A DNA stretch of 64,000 nucleotides from Pedobacter sp. SL55 (GTDB lineage: Bacteria; Bacteroidota; Bacteroidia; Sphingobacteriales; Sphingobacteriaceae), in assembly GCF_026625705.1 (NCBI RefSeq), contig NZ_CP113059.1, positions 1,612,001 to 1,676,000 on the forward strand, read 5' to 3'. Both the position numbers and the translations under genes were made by a program. Below are positions 56,587 to 64,000 of this stretch, in pieces. Under the pieces are notes generated by a model. That model saw only the letters and a program-made list of their open reading frames with translations, was not told the origin of the DNA and ran no database searches. Numbering within the stretch: position 1 is the stretch's first letter; each line of letters begins with the position of its first letter.

Positions 56587-59500
56587 TTATAAGCCAATTT
56601 TAACGCCAAAAGTAAATGCCGAGGTTTCCGGAAATCTAAATCTTCTTTCGGCTATGCCGTTTCTGCCCTTGGTTCCCGCATCTTTATACACATAAAAAAG
56701 ATTGGTTGCATTGGCAAAAAGGTAGGCTCTATCTAAGGTTAATCTGCTAGCTAACTTTTTAGGTAGGGTATAGCCCAAGGTAACGTTGGCTAGTTTTAAA
56801 TGGCTGGCATCGTACAGGTAGCGAGATGAGTTAGCTACAATGCTGCGGGTAATGAGCAGCCTAGGAATGTCGGTAATATCCCCAGGTTTTTGCCAACGGT
56901 CTATCAGGTTTACACTTTGGTTTCTATTCTGTAGGTTTCTGCCATCAGATTCATCTGCATAATTTACAAATACATCAGCACCGTAGGTATATAGGATGTT
57001 GAACGAGAAGTTAAAATCGTACAAATTAAAGGTATTGATAAAACCTCCTTGAAAATCGGGTAGTCGGTCTCCTAAAACTATAGTATTGCCAATTGGTAAA
57101 GCATTAATTTCTGCGGCAGTTCTAATTGTACCATTGTTATCATAAAACATTTCTGCCCCGTTATCTGGATTAACGCCTGCCCATTGGTAACCATAAACGG
57201 CCGAAGTGCTATTACCCACTTTTAAGGCGGCGGCGTCTACAGCGGTAGCATACAACGAGGCAAATCCATTGTTAAATGAGGTGATCTTGTTTTTGTTGCT
57301 ACCTAAATTAAATGAGCTAAACCAGTTAAAGTTCTTTTTGCTAATTACAGGTGTATTGATGCTTAACTCGAAACCTTGGTTGCGCATTTTGCCTGTGTTG
57401 GCAGAAATATTGGCAAAACCTGTTTCTAAAGGCACGGCAACGCTAGAAATTAAATCTACAATGGTGTTATTGTAATACTCTGCCGTTACTTGCAATTGGT
57501 TAAATAAAGTAAGATCTAGGGCGGTGTTAAACTTGAAGTTTTTCTCCCAACCTAAATCTGGGTTAGGTGCGCTGCTTACATCAGGAAAAGACGATACGTT
57601 GCCATTATAAGCGTTTCCGCTTTGCGTACCAAAACTATACAAGCCTCTGGCTGCATAAGTGCCAATTCTCGAATTTCCGGTAGAGCCAAAGGTAGTTCTT
57701 AATTTAAGGTGGTTAATTACTTTGTTGCCTTTAAGGAAATCTTCGTTGCTAATTACCCAAGCTAAACCAATTGAACCATTTAAAGCTACTTGTTTATCGC
57801 CCCCAAAAATGGATGACTTGTCTATACGCCCGTTAATATTGGCGTAGTATTTTTTCTTGAAATCGTAACCCAGTTGCGAGTAGTAAGAAATGGTAGCATC
57901 GGAGTTGGTAGAGGAGGCCGAAGTTTGGATGGCAGCCATGTTGAGTACCCTATATCTATCAAAGCTAAAACCAGAACCGCTACCCCTTAGCAAGTCGGTT
58001 TTTTTATCGGTAACTTGTGTGCCTATCAAGAAATTTAGGGTGTGTGCCTCTTTAAAGGTTTTATCATAGGTGGCCTGTATAAAACCAGTATAGCTAAGGT
58101 AATTACGGTCGTAAATAGTTAACCTGCCGTTGGCATTTCTTCCAGTAGCATTTTGTGCCGATAAAAACTGGGTTTGTTTGTTTTGGTAATTATCTGCACC
58201 TAAGGTTGCCGAAATGGCAATTTCATCGGTAATTTTGTAACTACCATTTAAGTTACCCATTAATTGCAAGCCTTTGTCGCTATTTTGGTTTTGGGTAAGA
58301 ATAGCCAGTGGATTTGGTACGCCAAGTATATCTTGGTAAGTGCCATCTTCGGCAACGGCCGCAATGTTTGGTGGTAAAATAACACCTCCATAAGCAGATA
58401 AAGTGCTAGATTGTGTATACGTAGGGCTCAAGTTAAAGCCAATCTTAAGCTTGTCGTTTACTTGTTGGTCTACCCTTAAACGGAGATATACTTTTTGTAA
58501 ATCGTTACCTAACGAACTTGCCTTTTGGTCTCTGTAGCCTCCAGAAATTCGATAGGTTGTTTTTCCGGTTCCTCCAGAAACATCTAAGTTTAGGTTTTGA
58601 TATACTGGGGTTCTGGTGGTTAAATCAAACCAATCTGTGTTGATATCGTTGCGCCCGGCAAGTTGTGTAGCGTCGGTAACCGAACGACCGCCGTTAATGT
58701 AAGTTTCTCTCAGTAAGCTATAATACTGTGGGCCACTTAACCATTTAAACTCGTTGATAAACCTTGAAATACCCGTATCATATCCAACATTGAGCCTAGT
58801 TTTTCCGGCCTCGCCCGCTTTGGTGGTAATAATAATTACACCGTTTGCAGCATCTGCACCGTATAAAGAAGAAGCCGTGGCATCTTTAAGTACCGAAATA
58901 CTTTTAATGTCCTCCGGGTTAACGTTAGAAAGTGGGTTTAAGTAACCTTCGCCGTTAAATACCGAGGCTTCGTTACCGCGTTGCTGCTCGTAAGCAGGTA
59001 TGCCGTCTATCACATATAATGGTTGGGTAGAAGTGCCTCGGCTTCCGCCAATATTGGGTAAAGATCCCTGGCCTCTAATGTTAATTTTTACGGGAGTATT
59101 AAGCTCGGTAGTAGTTTCTACGTAAACTCCCGCAATCATTCCTTCGAGCAATTTATCGAAACTTTCTATAGGCCTGTAGGTTTGTAATTGCTTGCTCGAA
59201 AGTTGCGATATACTACCTACTACATCTTCTCTGCGTTTTTCTTTAGTATATGAGCTGGTTACCACTACTTCATCCATCCCAAAAATGTCATTGTCCATTT
59301 CTACTTTAAAAAACGTTTGCTTACCAATAGGCAGCTCTTTGGTTAACATGCCTATAAATACAAATTCCAGCACAGCCTTTTCCATATTATCGCCTATTAA
59401 GCGCAAGGTAAATTCTCCGTTGGCGTTGGTAATGGTTCCTTGTCGGCTACCTTTTCTAAAGATATTTACACCTGCAATAGGCAAACCATCTTGTCGGCCA

Positions 59501-59859
59501 GTAACCACGCCAGTAATTAGTTTAACCTGCGGGGCAGTTTTTTTAATCCCTTTTCTAATGGCAATATTGTTACCATCTATGCTAAAATCTAAATTGGTTC
59601 TGGTAGCTAATAGTGCTAGTACATCTTGTAGCTGGTCTTTGATATTTAAGGTAACCAGTTGCGAAAGGTCTACTTCTTTTCGGTCGTAATTAAATGTTAG
59701 TCCAGTTTGGGCTTCAATATCTTTAATAACCGAAATTAAAGGCTTTTGGCTGGTATTAACGGTAATTGTTTTACTGTTGCTTTGCGCCGGTGCAGTAAAT
59801 GCGCTAAGGCTTAGCAGCAGTAATAGCAGTAAATAGTTGTTTAGGTAAGTTTTCTTCAT
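56587..59859 (-). CDS. SusC/RagA-type TonB-dependent receptor with STN signalling domain
   Basis: Outer membrane importer, 1090 aa. Signal peptide, then an STN domain (KPLISVIKDIEAQTGLTFNY) that contacts the anti-sigma factor. Next comes a carboxypeptidase-regulatory-like domain (GVVTGRQDGLPIAGVNIF) and the plug (PLYVIDGIPAYEQQRGNEAS, then SVLKDATASSLYGADAANGV). The barrel ends in FRFPETSAFTFGVKIGL. The STN domain matches the FecR gene just upstream, so surface sensing by the receptor is probably relayed to the sigma factor. Substrate unknown. Confidence 0.96.
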   Translation of the reverse strand: MKKTYLNNYLLLLLLLSLSAFTAPAQSNSKTITVNTSQKPLISVIKDIEAQTGLTFNYDRKEVDLSQLVTLNIKDQLQDVLALLATRTNLDFSIDGNNIAIRKGIKKTAPQVKLITGVVTGRQDGLPIAGVNIFRKGSRQGTITNANGEFTLRLIGDNMEKAVLEFVFIGMLTKELPIGKQTFFKVEMDNDIFGMDEVVVTSSYTKEKRREDVVGSISQLSSKQLQTYRPIESFDKLLEGMIAGVYVETTTELNTPVKINIRGQGSLPNIGGSRGTSTQPLYVIDGIPAYEQQRGNEASVFNGEGYLNPLSNVNPEDIKSISVLKDATASSLYGADAANGVIIITTKAGEAGKTRLNVGYDTGISRFINEFKWLSGPQYYSLLRETYINGGRSVTDATQLAGRNDINTDWFDLTTRTPVYQNLNLDVSGGTGKTTYRISGGYRDQKASSLGNDLQKVYLRLRVDQQVNDKLKIGFNLSPTYTQSSTLSAYGGVILPPNIAAVAEDGTYQDILGVPNPLAILTQNQNSDKGLQLMGNLNGSYKITDEIAISATLGADNYQNKQTQFLSAQNATGRNANGRLTIYDRNYLSYTGFIQATYDKTFKEAHTLNFLIGTQVTDKKTDLLRGSGSGFSFDRYRVLNMAAIQTSASSTNSDATISYYSQLGYDFKKKYYANINGRIDKSSIFGGDKQVALNGSIGLAWVISNEDFLKGNKVINHLKLRTTFGSTGNSRIGTYAARGLYSFGTQSGNAYNGNVSSFPDVSSAPNPDLGWEKNFKFNTALDLTLFNQLQVTAEYYNNTIVDLISSVAVPLETGFANISANTGKMRNQGFELSINTPVISKKNFNWFSSFNLGSNKNKITSFNNGFASLYATAVDAAALKVGNSTSAVYGYQWAGVNPDNGAEMFYDNNGTIRTAAEINALPIGNTIVLGDRLPDFQGGFINTFNLYDFNFSFNILYTYGADVFVNYADESDGRNLQNRNQSVNLIDRWQKPGDITDIPRLLITRSIVANSSRYLYDASHLKLANVTLGYTLPKKLASRLTLDRAYLFANATNLFYVYKDAGTKGRNGIAERRFRFPETSAFTFGVKIGL

Positions 59860-59860
59860 T

Positions 59861-60868
59861 TTATGGTTTTAGAGTTATGGTTTTGTTGTTGATTTCGTAA
59901 TTGATGCGTTTAGCAAAGCAGATATTTTTGATGATGCTTAGGTAATCGGTTTTAGTAAAATTTCCCGAATATTTCCAATCGCTGTTGCCCGTTTTATTGA
60001 TAATTGTTACGCCGTAAGCATTGTAGAGCTTAATGGCTATGTCTTCGAAAGAGGCATTTTCGAAATTGAGGGTGCCGGTTTGCCAAGCGGTTATTTTTTT
60101 AGCGTCGAAAGAAGTGGTTTCGATTTGGTTACTTGCGGCATTAAGCGAGGCCATTTGGTTAGGCTTTAAAATAGTTGTTTGCTTTTTGTTGGTAGGCTGT
60201 ACCGCCACGCTGCCCTCTACCAAAGCTACAGTAACTTGCCTAAGGTTTTTATAGGCCGATACATTAAATTTTGTGCCCAAAACAGTAGTTTTTAGCTGAC
60301 TGGTTTTTACTGTAAAGGGCCTGTTTTTATCTTTTGCAACTTCAAAAAAACCTTCGCCTATTAGGCTAACTTCTCGCTTTAGTTTGCCAAAATGTTTTGG
60401 ATATTTTAGGCTACTGTTACTGTTTAATGATATTTTTGTGCCATCTTCTAGTACGATGATCGCTGTTTTTCCGTAGCTGTTATAATAAGTAATGATACCT
60501 TCTTTATAAGTTGTTTTGTTAAAAAGATAGAGGGTTGCCGAGCAGATGATGAGTAAAGATACGGCAATGGCAATTCGAGAATAATTAAATAATTTTTTAG
60601 CATAGCGAGGTTTAGCTATTGGTTCAGCTTTTTTACCATCAATAAAATCGTCGAATTTCTTAAATGCACTATTCAATTCGGTATCGTTAAGCTGTAGATG
60701 CAGTTTAGCCAGTAAAAGTTCTGCCTTGTAAATTTCATCTAGTTTTTCTGGGTGCAGGCTAATCCAATTTTGCCAAAAAGTAATGGCCTCACTATCTGTT
60801 TGCAGATAATAGGCAATAAAAGTTTCGTTTGCTGCAAAATCTTCAGCAGAGTAGAGGTTAAAATTCAT
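59861..60868 (-). CDS. FecR-family anti-sigma factor
   Basis: 335 aa. A cytoplasmic N-terminal part, one membrane helix (YSRIAIAVSLLIICSATLYL), a periplasmic FecR domain (TAIIVLEDGTKISLNSNSSL, GEGFFEVAKDKNRPFTVKT) and a C-terminal DUF4974 region (NFENASFEDIAIKLYNAYGV). It ends one base before the SusC start region, consistent with an operon. Acts as the relay between receptor and ECF sigma factor. Confidence 0.95.
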   Translation of the reverse strand: MNFNLYSAEDFAANETFIAYYLQTDSEAITFWQNWISLHPEKLDEIYKAELLLAKLHLQLNDTELNSAFKKFDDFIDGKKAEPIAKPRYAKKLFNYSRIAIAVSLLIICSATLYLFNKTTYKEGIITYYNSYGKTAIIVLEDGTKISLNSNSSLKYPKHFGKLKREVSLIGEGFFEVAKDKNRPFTVKTSQLKTTVLGTKFNVSAYKNLRQVTVALVEGSVAVQPTNKKQTTILKPNQMASLNAASNQIETTSFDAKKITAWQTGTLNFENASFEDIAIKLYNAYGVTIINKTGNSDWKYSGNFTKTDYLSIIKNICFAKRINYEINNKTITLKP

Positions 60869-61051
60869 GTTTAGTTTAGTTAGGTTTGGCTTTTAAGGGC
60901 CTACACAACTAAGAGCTAAAAACATCTTTTTTTTACCAGATAAAAATGAAAAAAAGTGGTGTAAATTTTTTAAAAAACTGATTTTCAGTAATATATTTTT
61001 TAAAAATGCTTTGTGTTTAATCAGTTTTTTGATATTTGTTGCCAAAGTACC

Positions 61052-61588
61052 TTAAAACTTTAGCAGATCTCTTAATTTGGTAATTGCCGTATGTACGTGG
61101 TTGTAAACAGTGCGAGGTTGAAGGTTTAATTTTAGGGCAATGGCTTGATAGTCTAATCCCTCAAAAAACCTTAGTTTAATAATTTCTCTTTGGCTAGCTG
61201 TTAATTGTGCTATGCCTAACCTAAGTTCGCGTTTACCAGCTTCATCTTGTTGGGCTGCAATTAACAAGTCTTCGTAAGAAAATTCGATGAGGCTTTCTGT
61301 TTCCGTAAGATCATCCATGCTTTGGGTAAGCAAACCTTTTTTTAGCTGTTTTAGCAATTTGTTTCGCAAACAGATTTTTAGGTAGGCCAAAACTTGGCTT
61401 ACTTGTGGTAGGGTGTTTTGCTTTTCCCATAATTCGCAAAAAAGTTCGTGAATGCCATCTTGCGTTTGTTCCTTATCTGCAATTAACCGAAAGCCATAGG
61501 CATATAGCTGCTGGTAGCAGCACTGATACAAAGTTTTCATGGCTAGTGTATCACCTTTACGAATTTTATCCCAAAGCTCGGTATGCAT
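61052..61588 (-). CDS. ECF sigma factor (FecI-like, Bacteroidota type)
   Basis: 178-aa sigma-70 family protein. Region 2: LYQCCYQQLYAYGFRL and DGIHELFCELWEKQ; region 4: LRFFEGLDYQAIALKLNLQP then RTVYNHVHTAITKLRDLL. First gene of the FecR/SusC/SusD locus, 183 bases ahead of fecR across an A/T-rich gap that could hold the regulated promoter. Confidence 0.94.
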   Translation of the reverse strand: MHTELWDKIRKGDTLAMKTLYQCCYQQLYAYGFRLIADKEQTQDGIHELFCELWEKQNTLPQVSQVLAYLKICLRNKLLKQLKKGLLTQSMDDLTETESLIEFSYEDLLIAAQQDEAGKRELRLGIAQLTASQREIIKLRFFEGLDYQAIALKLNLQPRTVYNHVHTAITKLRDLLKF

Positions 61589-61731
61589 AATCTTGGAGAC
61601 AAATATAAAAATTCCCTCCTTTTGTTTAGAATAATTCTAAATAGATTGTTGTGGATTAGTTGTTTTTTGTAAAAGTAATGAGATAAAAGAACTTTTTCGC
61701 AAAGCGGTGTGTTGTTATTACAGATAAATGA

Positions 61732-61761
61732 TTTGTGCTTATTTACAATCTCTTATATTTG
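61732..61761 (+). promoter_or_regulatory. near-consensus promoter giving a nearly leaderless mRNA
   Basis: TTTG (61732-61735), 18-base spacer, TATATTTG (61754-61761): both Bacteroidota elements at the expected distance. The ATG of the next gene lies 5 bases downstream of the -7 box. Confidence 0.65.
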
Positions 61762-61766
61762 CGTCA

Positions 61767-62087
61767 ATGAAAAAGCAAAAATTCATTAGCCTGTTAATGC
61801 TTAGCCTACTATTTTTGTTGGCTGTGGTTTATATTGCTCATGTTTTTGCGCCCCAAACTAAGGCGGCCGTGCACGCTGTACTTACAGATACCAATGACGA
61901 CAATACAGACAGTGGCGAAGAAAATGTAAAAGAAGCTTCTCATCATCTTTTCTTGGCTGAAAAATCACTGTATTACTTGAAACCAATGGTGGTTTCAATA
62001 GTTAATTTAGCGGGCTATATTTCGAAAAAGCTACCAGAAGCTTATCTTCAATTGAACACACCTCCGCCAGATTTTGTTATTTCTTAG
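61767..62087 (+). CDS. small membrane-anchored protein, unknown
   Basis: 106 aa from ATG 61767; the upstream frame (from 61728) overlaps the promoter and is rejected. One N-terminal helix (ISLLMLSLLFLLAVVYIAHV), an acidic low-complexity segment (DTNDDNTDSGEENVKEA) and a C-terminal soluble part. No family recognised. Confidence 0.6.
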   Translation: MKKQKFISLLMLSLLFLLAVVYIAHVFAPQTKAAVHAVLTDTNDDNTDSGEENVKEASHHLFLAEKSLYYLKPMVVSIVNLAGYISKKLPEAYLQLNTPPPDFVIS

Positions 62088-62195
62088 CAGAAAAATAAAT
62101 CAATACCAATTTTCTTAATAATAAATGTACAGAAATGAAGCTTTTAGTGGGTAACATCACGTTGCTTCCATTTCAAATTATGAACAAATTTTACG

Positions 62196-62606
62196 ATGAA
62201 AAAAACACTTTTATTAGGTGCTATTGCTATGGTTGGCTTTGCCCTAAACACCAACGCTCAAACAGTTAAACAAACCGAAATTACTTCTATCAGCAACTCG
62301 TTAAACACGGTTTTAAAGCTAACTCCAGTTAATTTTAGCTACGATAAAGATTGGGCTAGCAAATTAAAATTAAGCACGCAAAAACAAAGCGGATTTGCGG
62401 TAGAAGAAGTTGCTAAAGTTGCTCCAGAATTGGTAGTTAACCAACAAAAAAGCTACACCGCTGGTAAAAATAGCACCAAAACGGCTACCGTGCCAATGGT
62501 AGATTATGAAACACTTATTCCTCTTTTGGTAGGCAGTATTAAAGAACAACAACAACAAATAGAAGCGCTGAAAAAGGAAATCAGCACTTTGAGAAAATCT
62601 AAATAG
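62196..62606 (+). CDS. exported stand-alone S74-like (endosialidase chaperone) domain protein
   Basis: 136 aa. Signal peptide (MKKTLLLGAIAMVGFALNTNAQ), then a region that parallels the C-terminal intramolecular chaperone of tail-fibre proteins: SLNTVLKLTPVNFSYD, SGFAVEEVAKVAPELV, VDYETLIPLLVGSIKEQQQQ, ending in a coiled coil. The SDxRLK head with the self-cleavage Ser and Lys is missing (TEITSISNSL in its place), so self-cleavage is unlikely. Role unknown. Confidence 0.65.
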   Translation: MKKTLLLGAIAMVGFALNTNAQTVKQTEITSISNSLNTVLKLTPVNFSYDKDWASKLKLSTQKQSGFAVEEVAKVAPELVVNQQKSYTAGKNSTKTATVPMVDYETLIPLLVGSIKEQQQQIEALKKEISTLRKSK

Positions 62607-63035
62607 CGTGAGTACGGGTTAAGTATCTTTACAATTCTTTAGAAATTCGCATTGAACGTATTTTTTTTAGCTCGGCGCCGCTGGGCTTTTACTTTTTGAC
62701 CGCAAAAAGTAACAAAACCGGAGTTTACGGAGCTCATCAGCTTTGCTGATAAACTCTCAGTTGCTTATTTTTCTTTCAAAGAATGTGCCTTGGCTTATTG
62801 CTGCGTCCCGAAAAATAAGAGACCGAAAATGAGCTGAACGAAGATTTGAAGCTCTATCGCTAGCAAATAGCATAATTTTCTTATCCCGAACTCACGTTAA
62901 ATAGCAAATAGAAATCCCGATGAAAATCGGGATTTTTTTTGGAGATATATGTTTTTGCGACTAAATGAAGTATTTTGCAGATGTTTGCGGTATTTAGAAA
63001 ATTTAATGCTATTACTGAATGTAAATCCAAATATC
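62607..63035. other. intergenic region with dispersed repeat text
   Basis: No gene. Contains the palindrome CTTTTTGACCGCAAAAAG (about 62690-62710, a type frequent in this phylum), CAGCTTTGCTG, and the terminator at 62912-62940. The rest is unremarkable leader. Confidence 0.45.
62912..62940 (+). terminator. rho-independent terminator
   Basis: AAATCCCGAT / ATCGGGATTT stem followed by eight T in total, 300 bases after the S74-like gene. Confidence 0.85.
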
Positions 63036-64000
63036 ATGTTTAAAAAATTACTTCTCGTTTTTCTTGTTTGTGTATCATCACAACTGAAAGCTCAGATTAA
63101 TAATGGGCCAAAAATACAACGCGAATTTAGGGCAGCTTGGGTGGCCAGCGTTGCAAATATCAATTGGCCAAGTAACCCAGGCTTAACTACGCAGCAACAG
63201 CAAGATGAGGCTATCGCTTTGTTAGATATGCTGAAAAAGAACAACTTTAATGCAGTAATTTTTCAGATTAGACCTCAGGCAGATGCCTTTTATAAAAGCA
63301 GCATTGAGCCGTGGTCATATTATTTAACGGGTGTACAAGGGCAAGCGCCAAATCCGTATTATGATCCTTTAGAGTTTTGGGTAAATGCGGCTCACGAACG
63401 TGGCTTAGAGTTGCATGTTTGGTTAAATCCTTACAGAGCACACCATACAGCTGGCGGCCAAGTGAGCGAGTTTTCTGTAGTGAAAAAATATCCCGATTTG
63501 GTGGTAAAATTAAAGCAAGGTTATTGGTGGTTCGATCCAGCTAAAAAAGGAACGCAAGATTTGGCTTCATCTGTAGTAAAAGATATCGTTAAGCGTTACG
63601 ATATTGATGGTGTACACTTTGACGACTACTTTTATCCCTACGCAGAATACAATGGTGGCGCCGATTTCCCTGATGATGAAAGTTATGCCGCTTATCAAAG
63701 CAAAGGTGGTAAATTATCTAGGGGCGATTTTCGTAGAGATGCTGTGAACAAGTTTGTTGAGCGTGTTTACAAAGAGATTAAAAAAGAGAAAAAACATGTG
63801 AAATTTGGTATCAGTCCTTTTGGGATTTGGCGACCAGGCTACCCAGAGTCTATTAGAGGAATGGACCAATATGATAAACTTTATGCAGATGCAAAACTGT
63901 GGCTAAACAAAGGTTGGATAGATTATTTTATGCCGCAGTTATACTGGCAAATCAATAATATTCCGTTGAGTTTTCCTGTTTTGTTGGGATGGTGGCAGAG
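63036..64000 (+). CDS. GHL10/DUF187 family glycoside hydrolase-like protein (3' end outside window)
   Basis: Start at MFKKLLLVFLVCVSSQLKAQ, a clear signal peptide; an in-frame ATG ten codons upstream (63006) is possible. The visible 321 codons give the N-terminal TIM-barrel of GHL10: REFRAAWVASVANINWP, NFNAVIFQIRPQADAFYKS, ELHVWLNPYRAHH, DIDGVHFDDYFYPY, KFGISPFGIWRPG. This family is linked to peptidoglycan or exopolysaccharide turnover. The frame is still open at the window end. Confidence 0.93.
   Translation, partial: MFKKLLLVFLVCVSSQLKAQINNGPKIQREFRAAWVASVANINWPSNPGLTTQQQQDEAIALLDMLKKNNFNAVIFQIRPQADAFYKSSIEPWSYYLTGVQGQAPNPYYDPLEFWVNAAHERGLELHVWLNPYRAHHTAGGQVSEFSVVKKYPDLVVKLKQGYWWFDPAKKGTQDLASSVVKDIVKRYDIDGVHFDDYFYPYAEYNGGADFPDDESYAAYQSKGGKLSRGDFRRDAVNKFVERVYKEIKKEKKHVKFGISPFGIWRPGYPESIRGMDQYDKLYADAKLWLNKGWIDYFMPQLYWQINNIPLSFPVLLGWWQ

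Noticed and set aside
59192..59689. 165-codon plus-strand ORF opposite the SusC gene
   Set aside because: Antisense to the receptor's N-terminal domains, Ser/Leu/Thr-rich composition typical of a shadow.

Overview
The window reads as chromosomal DNA of a Bacteroidota bacterium, most likely family Sphingobacteriaceae (Pedobacter-like). The evidence is a SusC/SusD pair driven by a FecI/FecR-type sigma/anti-sigma couple, tryptophan 2,3-dioxygenase, DUF4251 and DUF4369-thioredoxin proteins, promoters of the Bacteroidota -7 type (TAnnTTTG), and intergenic palindromes of the kind common in this family. No rRNA, tRNA, CRISPR array or prophage was seen. These taxonomic statements are inference from gene content.

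Layout. 1-6910: the 3' part of a sigma-54 activator gene (cut by the window edge), miaB, and two tandem paralogous membrane-anchored periplasmic proteins. 6966-13620: ilvE, tryptophan 2,3-dioxygenase, a REP-associated tyrosine transposase (RAYT) framed by matching palindromes, an unusual phosphoserine phosphatase/ACT fusion, an SDR epimerase and a degenerate arginase-fold protein. 13726-21820: a thioredoxin-like protein, purD, a pirin-like/unknown/intradiol-dioxygenase group, and a LytS/LytTR two-component system. 22053-25355: secA. 25651-32167: an A/T-rich accessory island that looks like a complete peptide production and export system. It holds an unlisted 59-aa double-glycine leader peptide, a CPBP intramembrane protease, a 404-aa protein with an HQxGH motif, a TPR lipoprotein, a C39-peptidase ABC exporter and an HlyD adaptor. 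32432-47568: housekeeping and cell-envelope genes (SPOR protein, M20 amidohydrolase, GDSL hydrolase, dnaG, yraN, glutaminyl cyclase, prfB with a programmed frameshift, alpha/beta hydrolase, S41 protease, murQ, BI-1). 47651-52660: a methionine block consisting of promoter, SAM riboswitch, metH and metF. 52670-53190: a tandem array of about 188-bp palindromic units. 53206-61588: a 41-aa membrane peptide, a di-haem peroxidase, a lipoprotein, SusD, SusC, FecR and an ECF sigma factor, forming one TonB-linked uptake locus. 61767-64000: two small exported proteins and the start of a GHL10-type glycoside hydrolase.

The most notable system is the 25.6-32.2 kb island. The peptide leader ends in GG, the cognate C39 peptidase-ABC transporter and HlyD are present, and two candidate maturation or immunity proteins sit between them. 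Several genes in it are split by one-base frame breaks. Similar breaks also hit dnaG, lytS and a thioredoxin gene outside the island, so I suspect base-calling indels in homopolymers rather than decay of this operon alone.

Other structure of interest: two in-frame insertions of intergenic-type palindromes inside metH, a bipartite two-hairpin repeat present in opposite orientations, and many long imperfect palindromes of unrelated sequence placed just before start codons.
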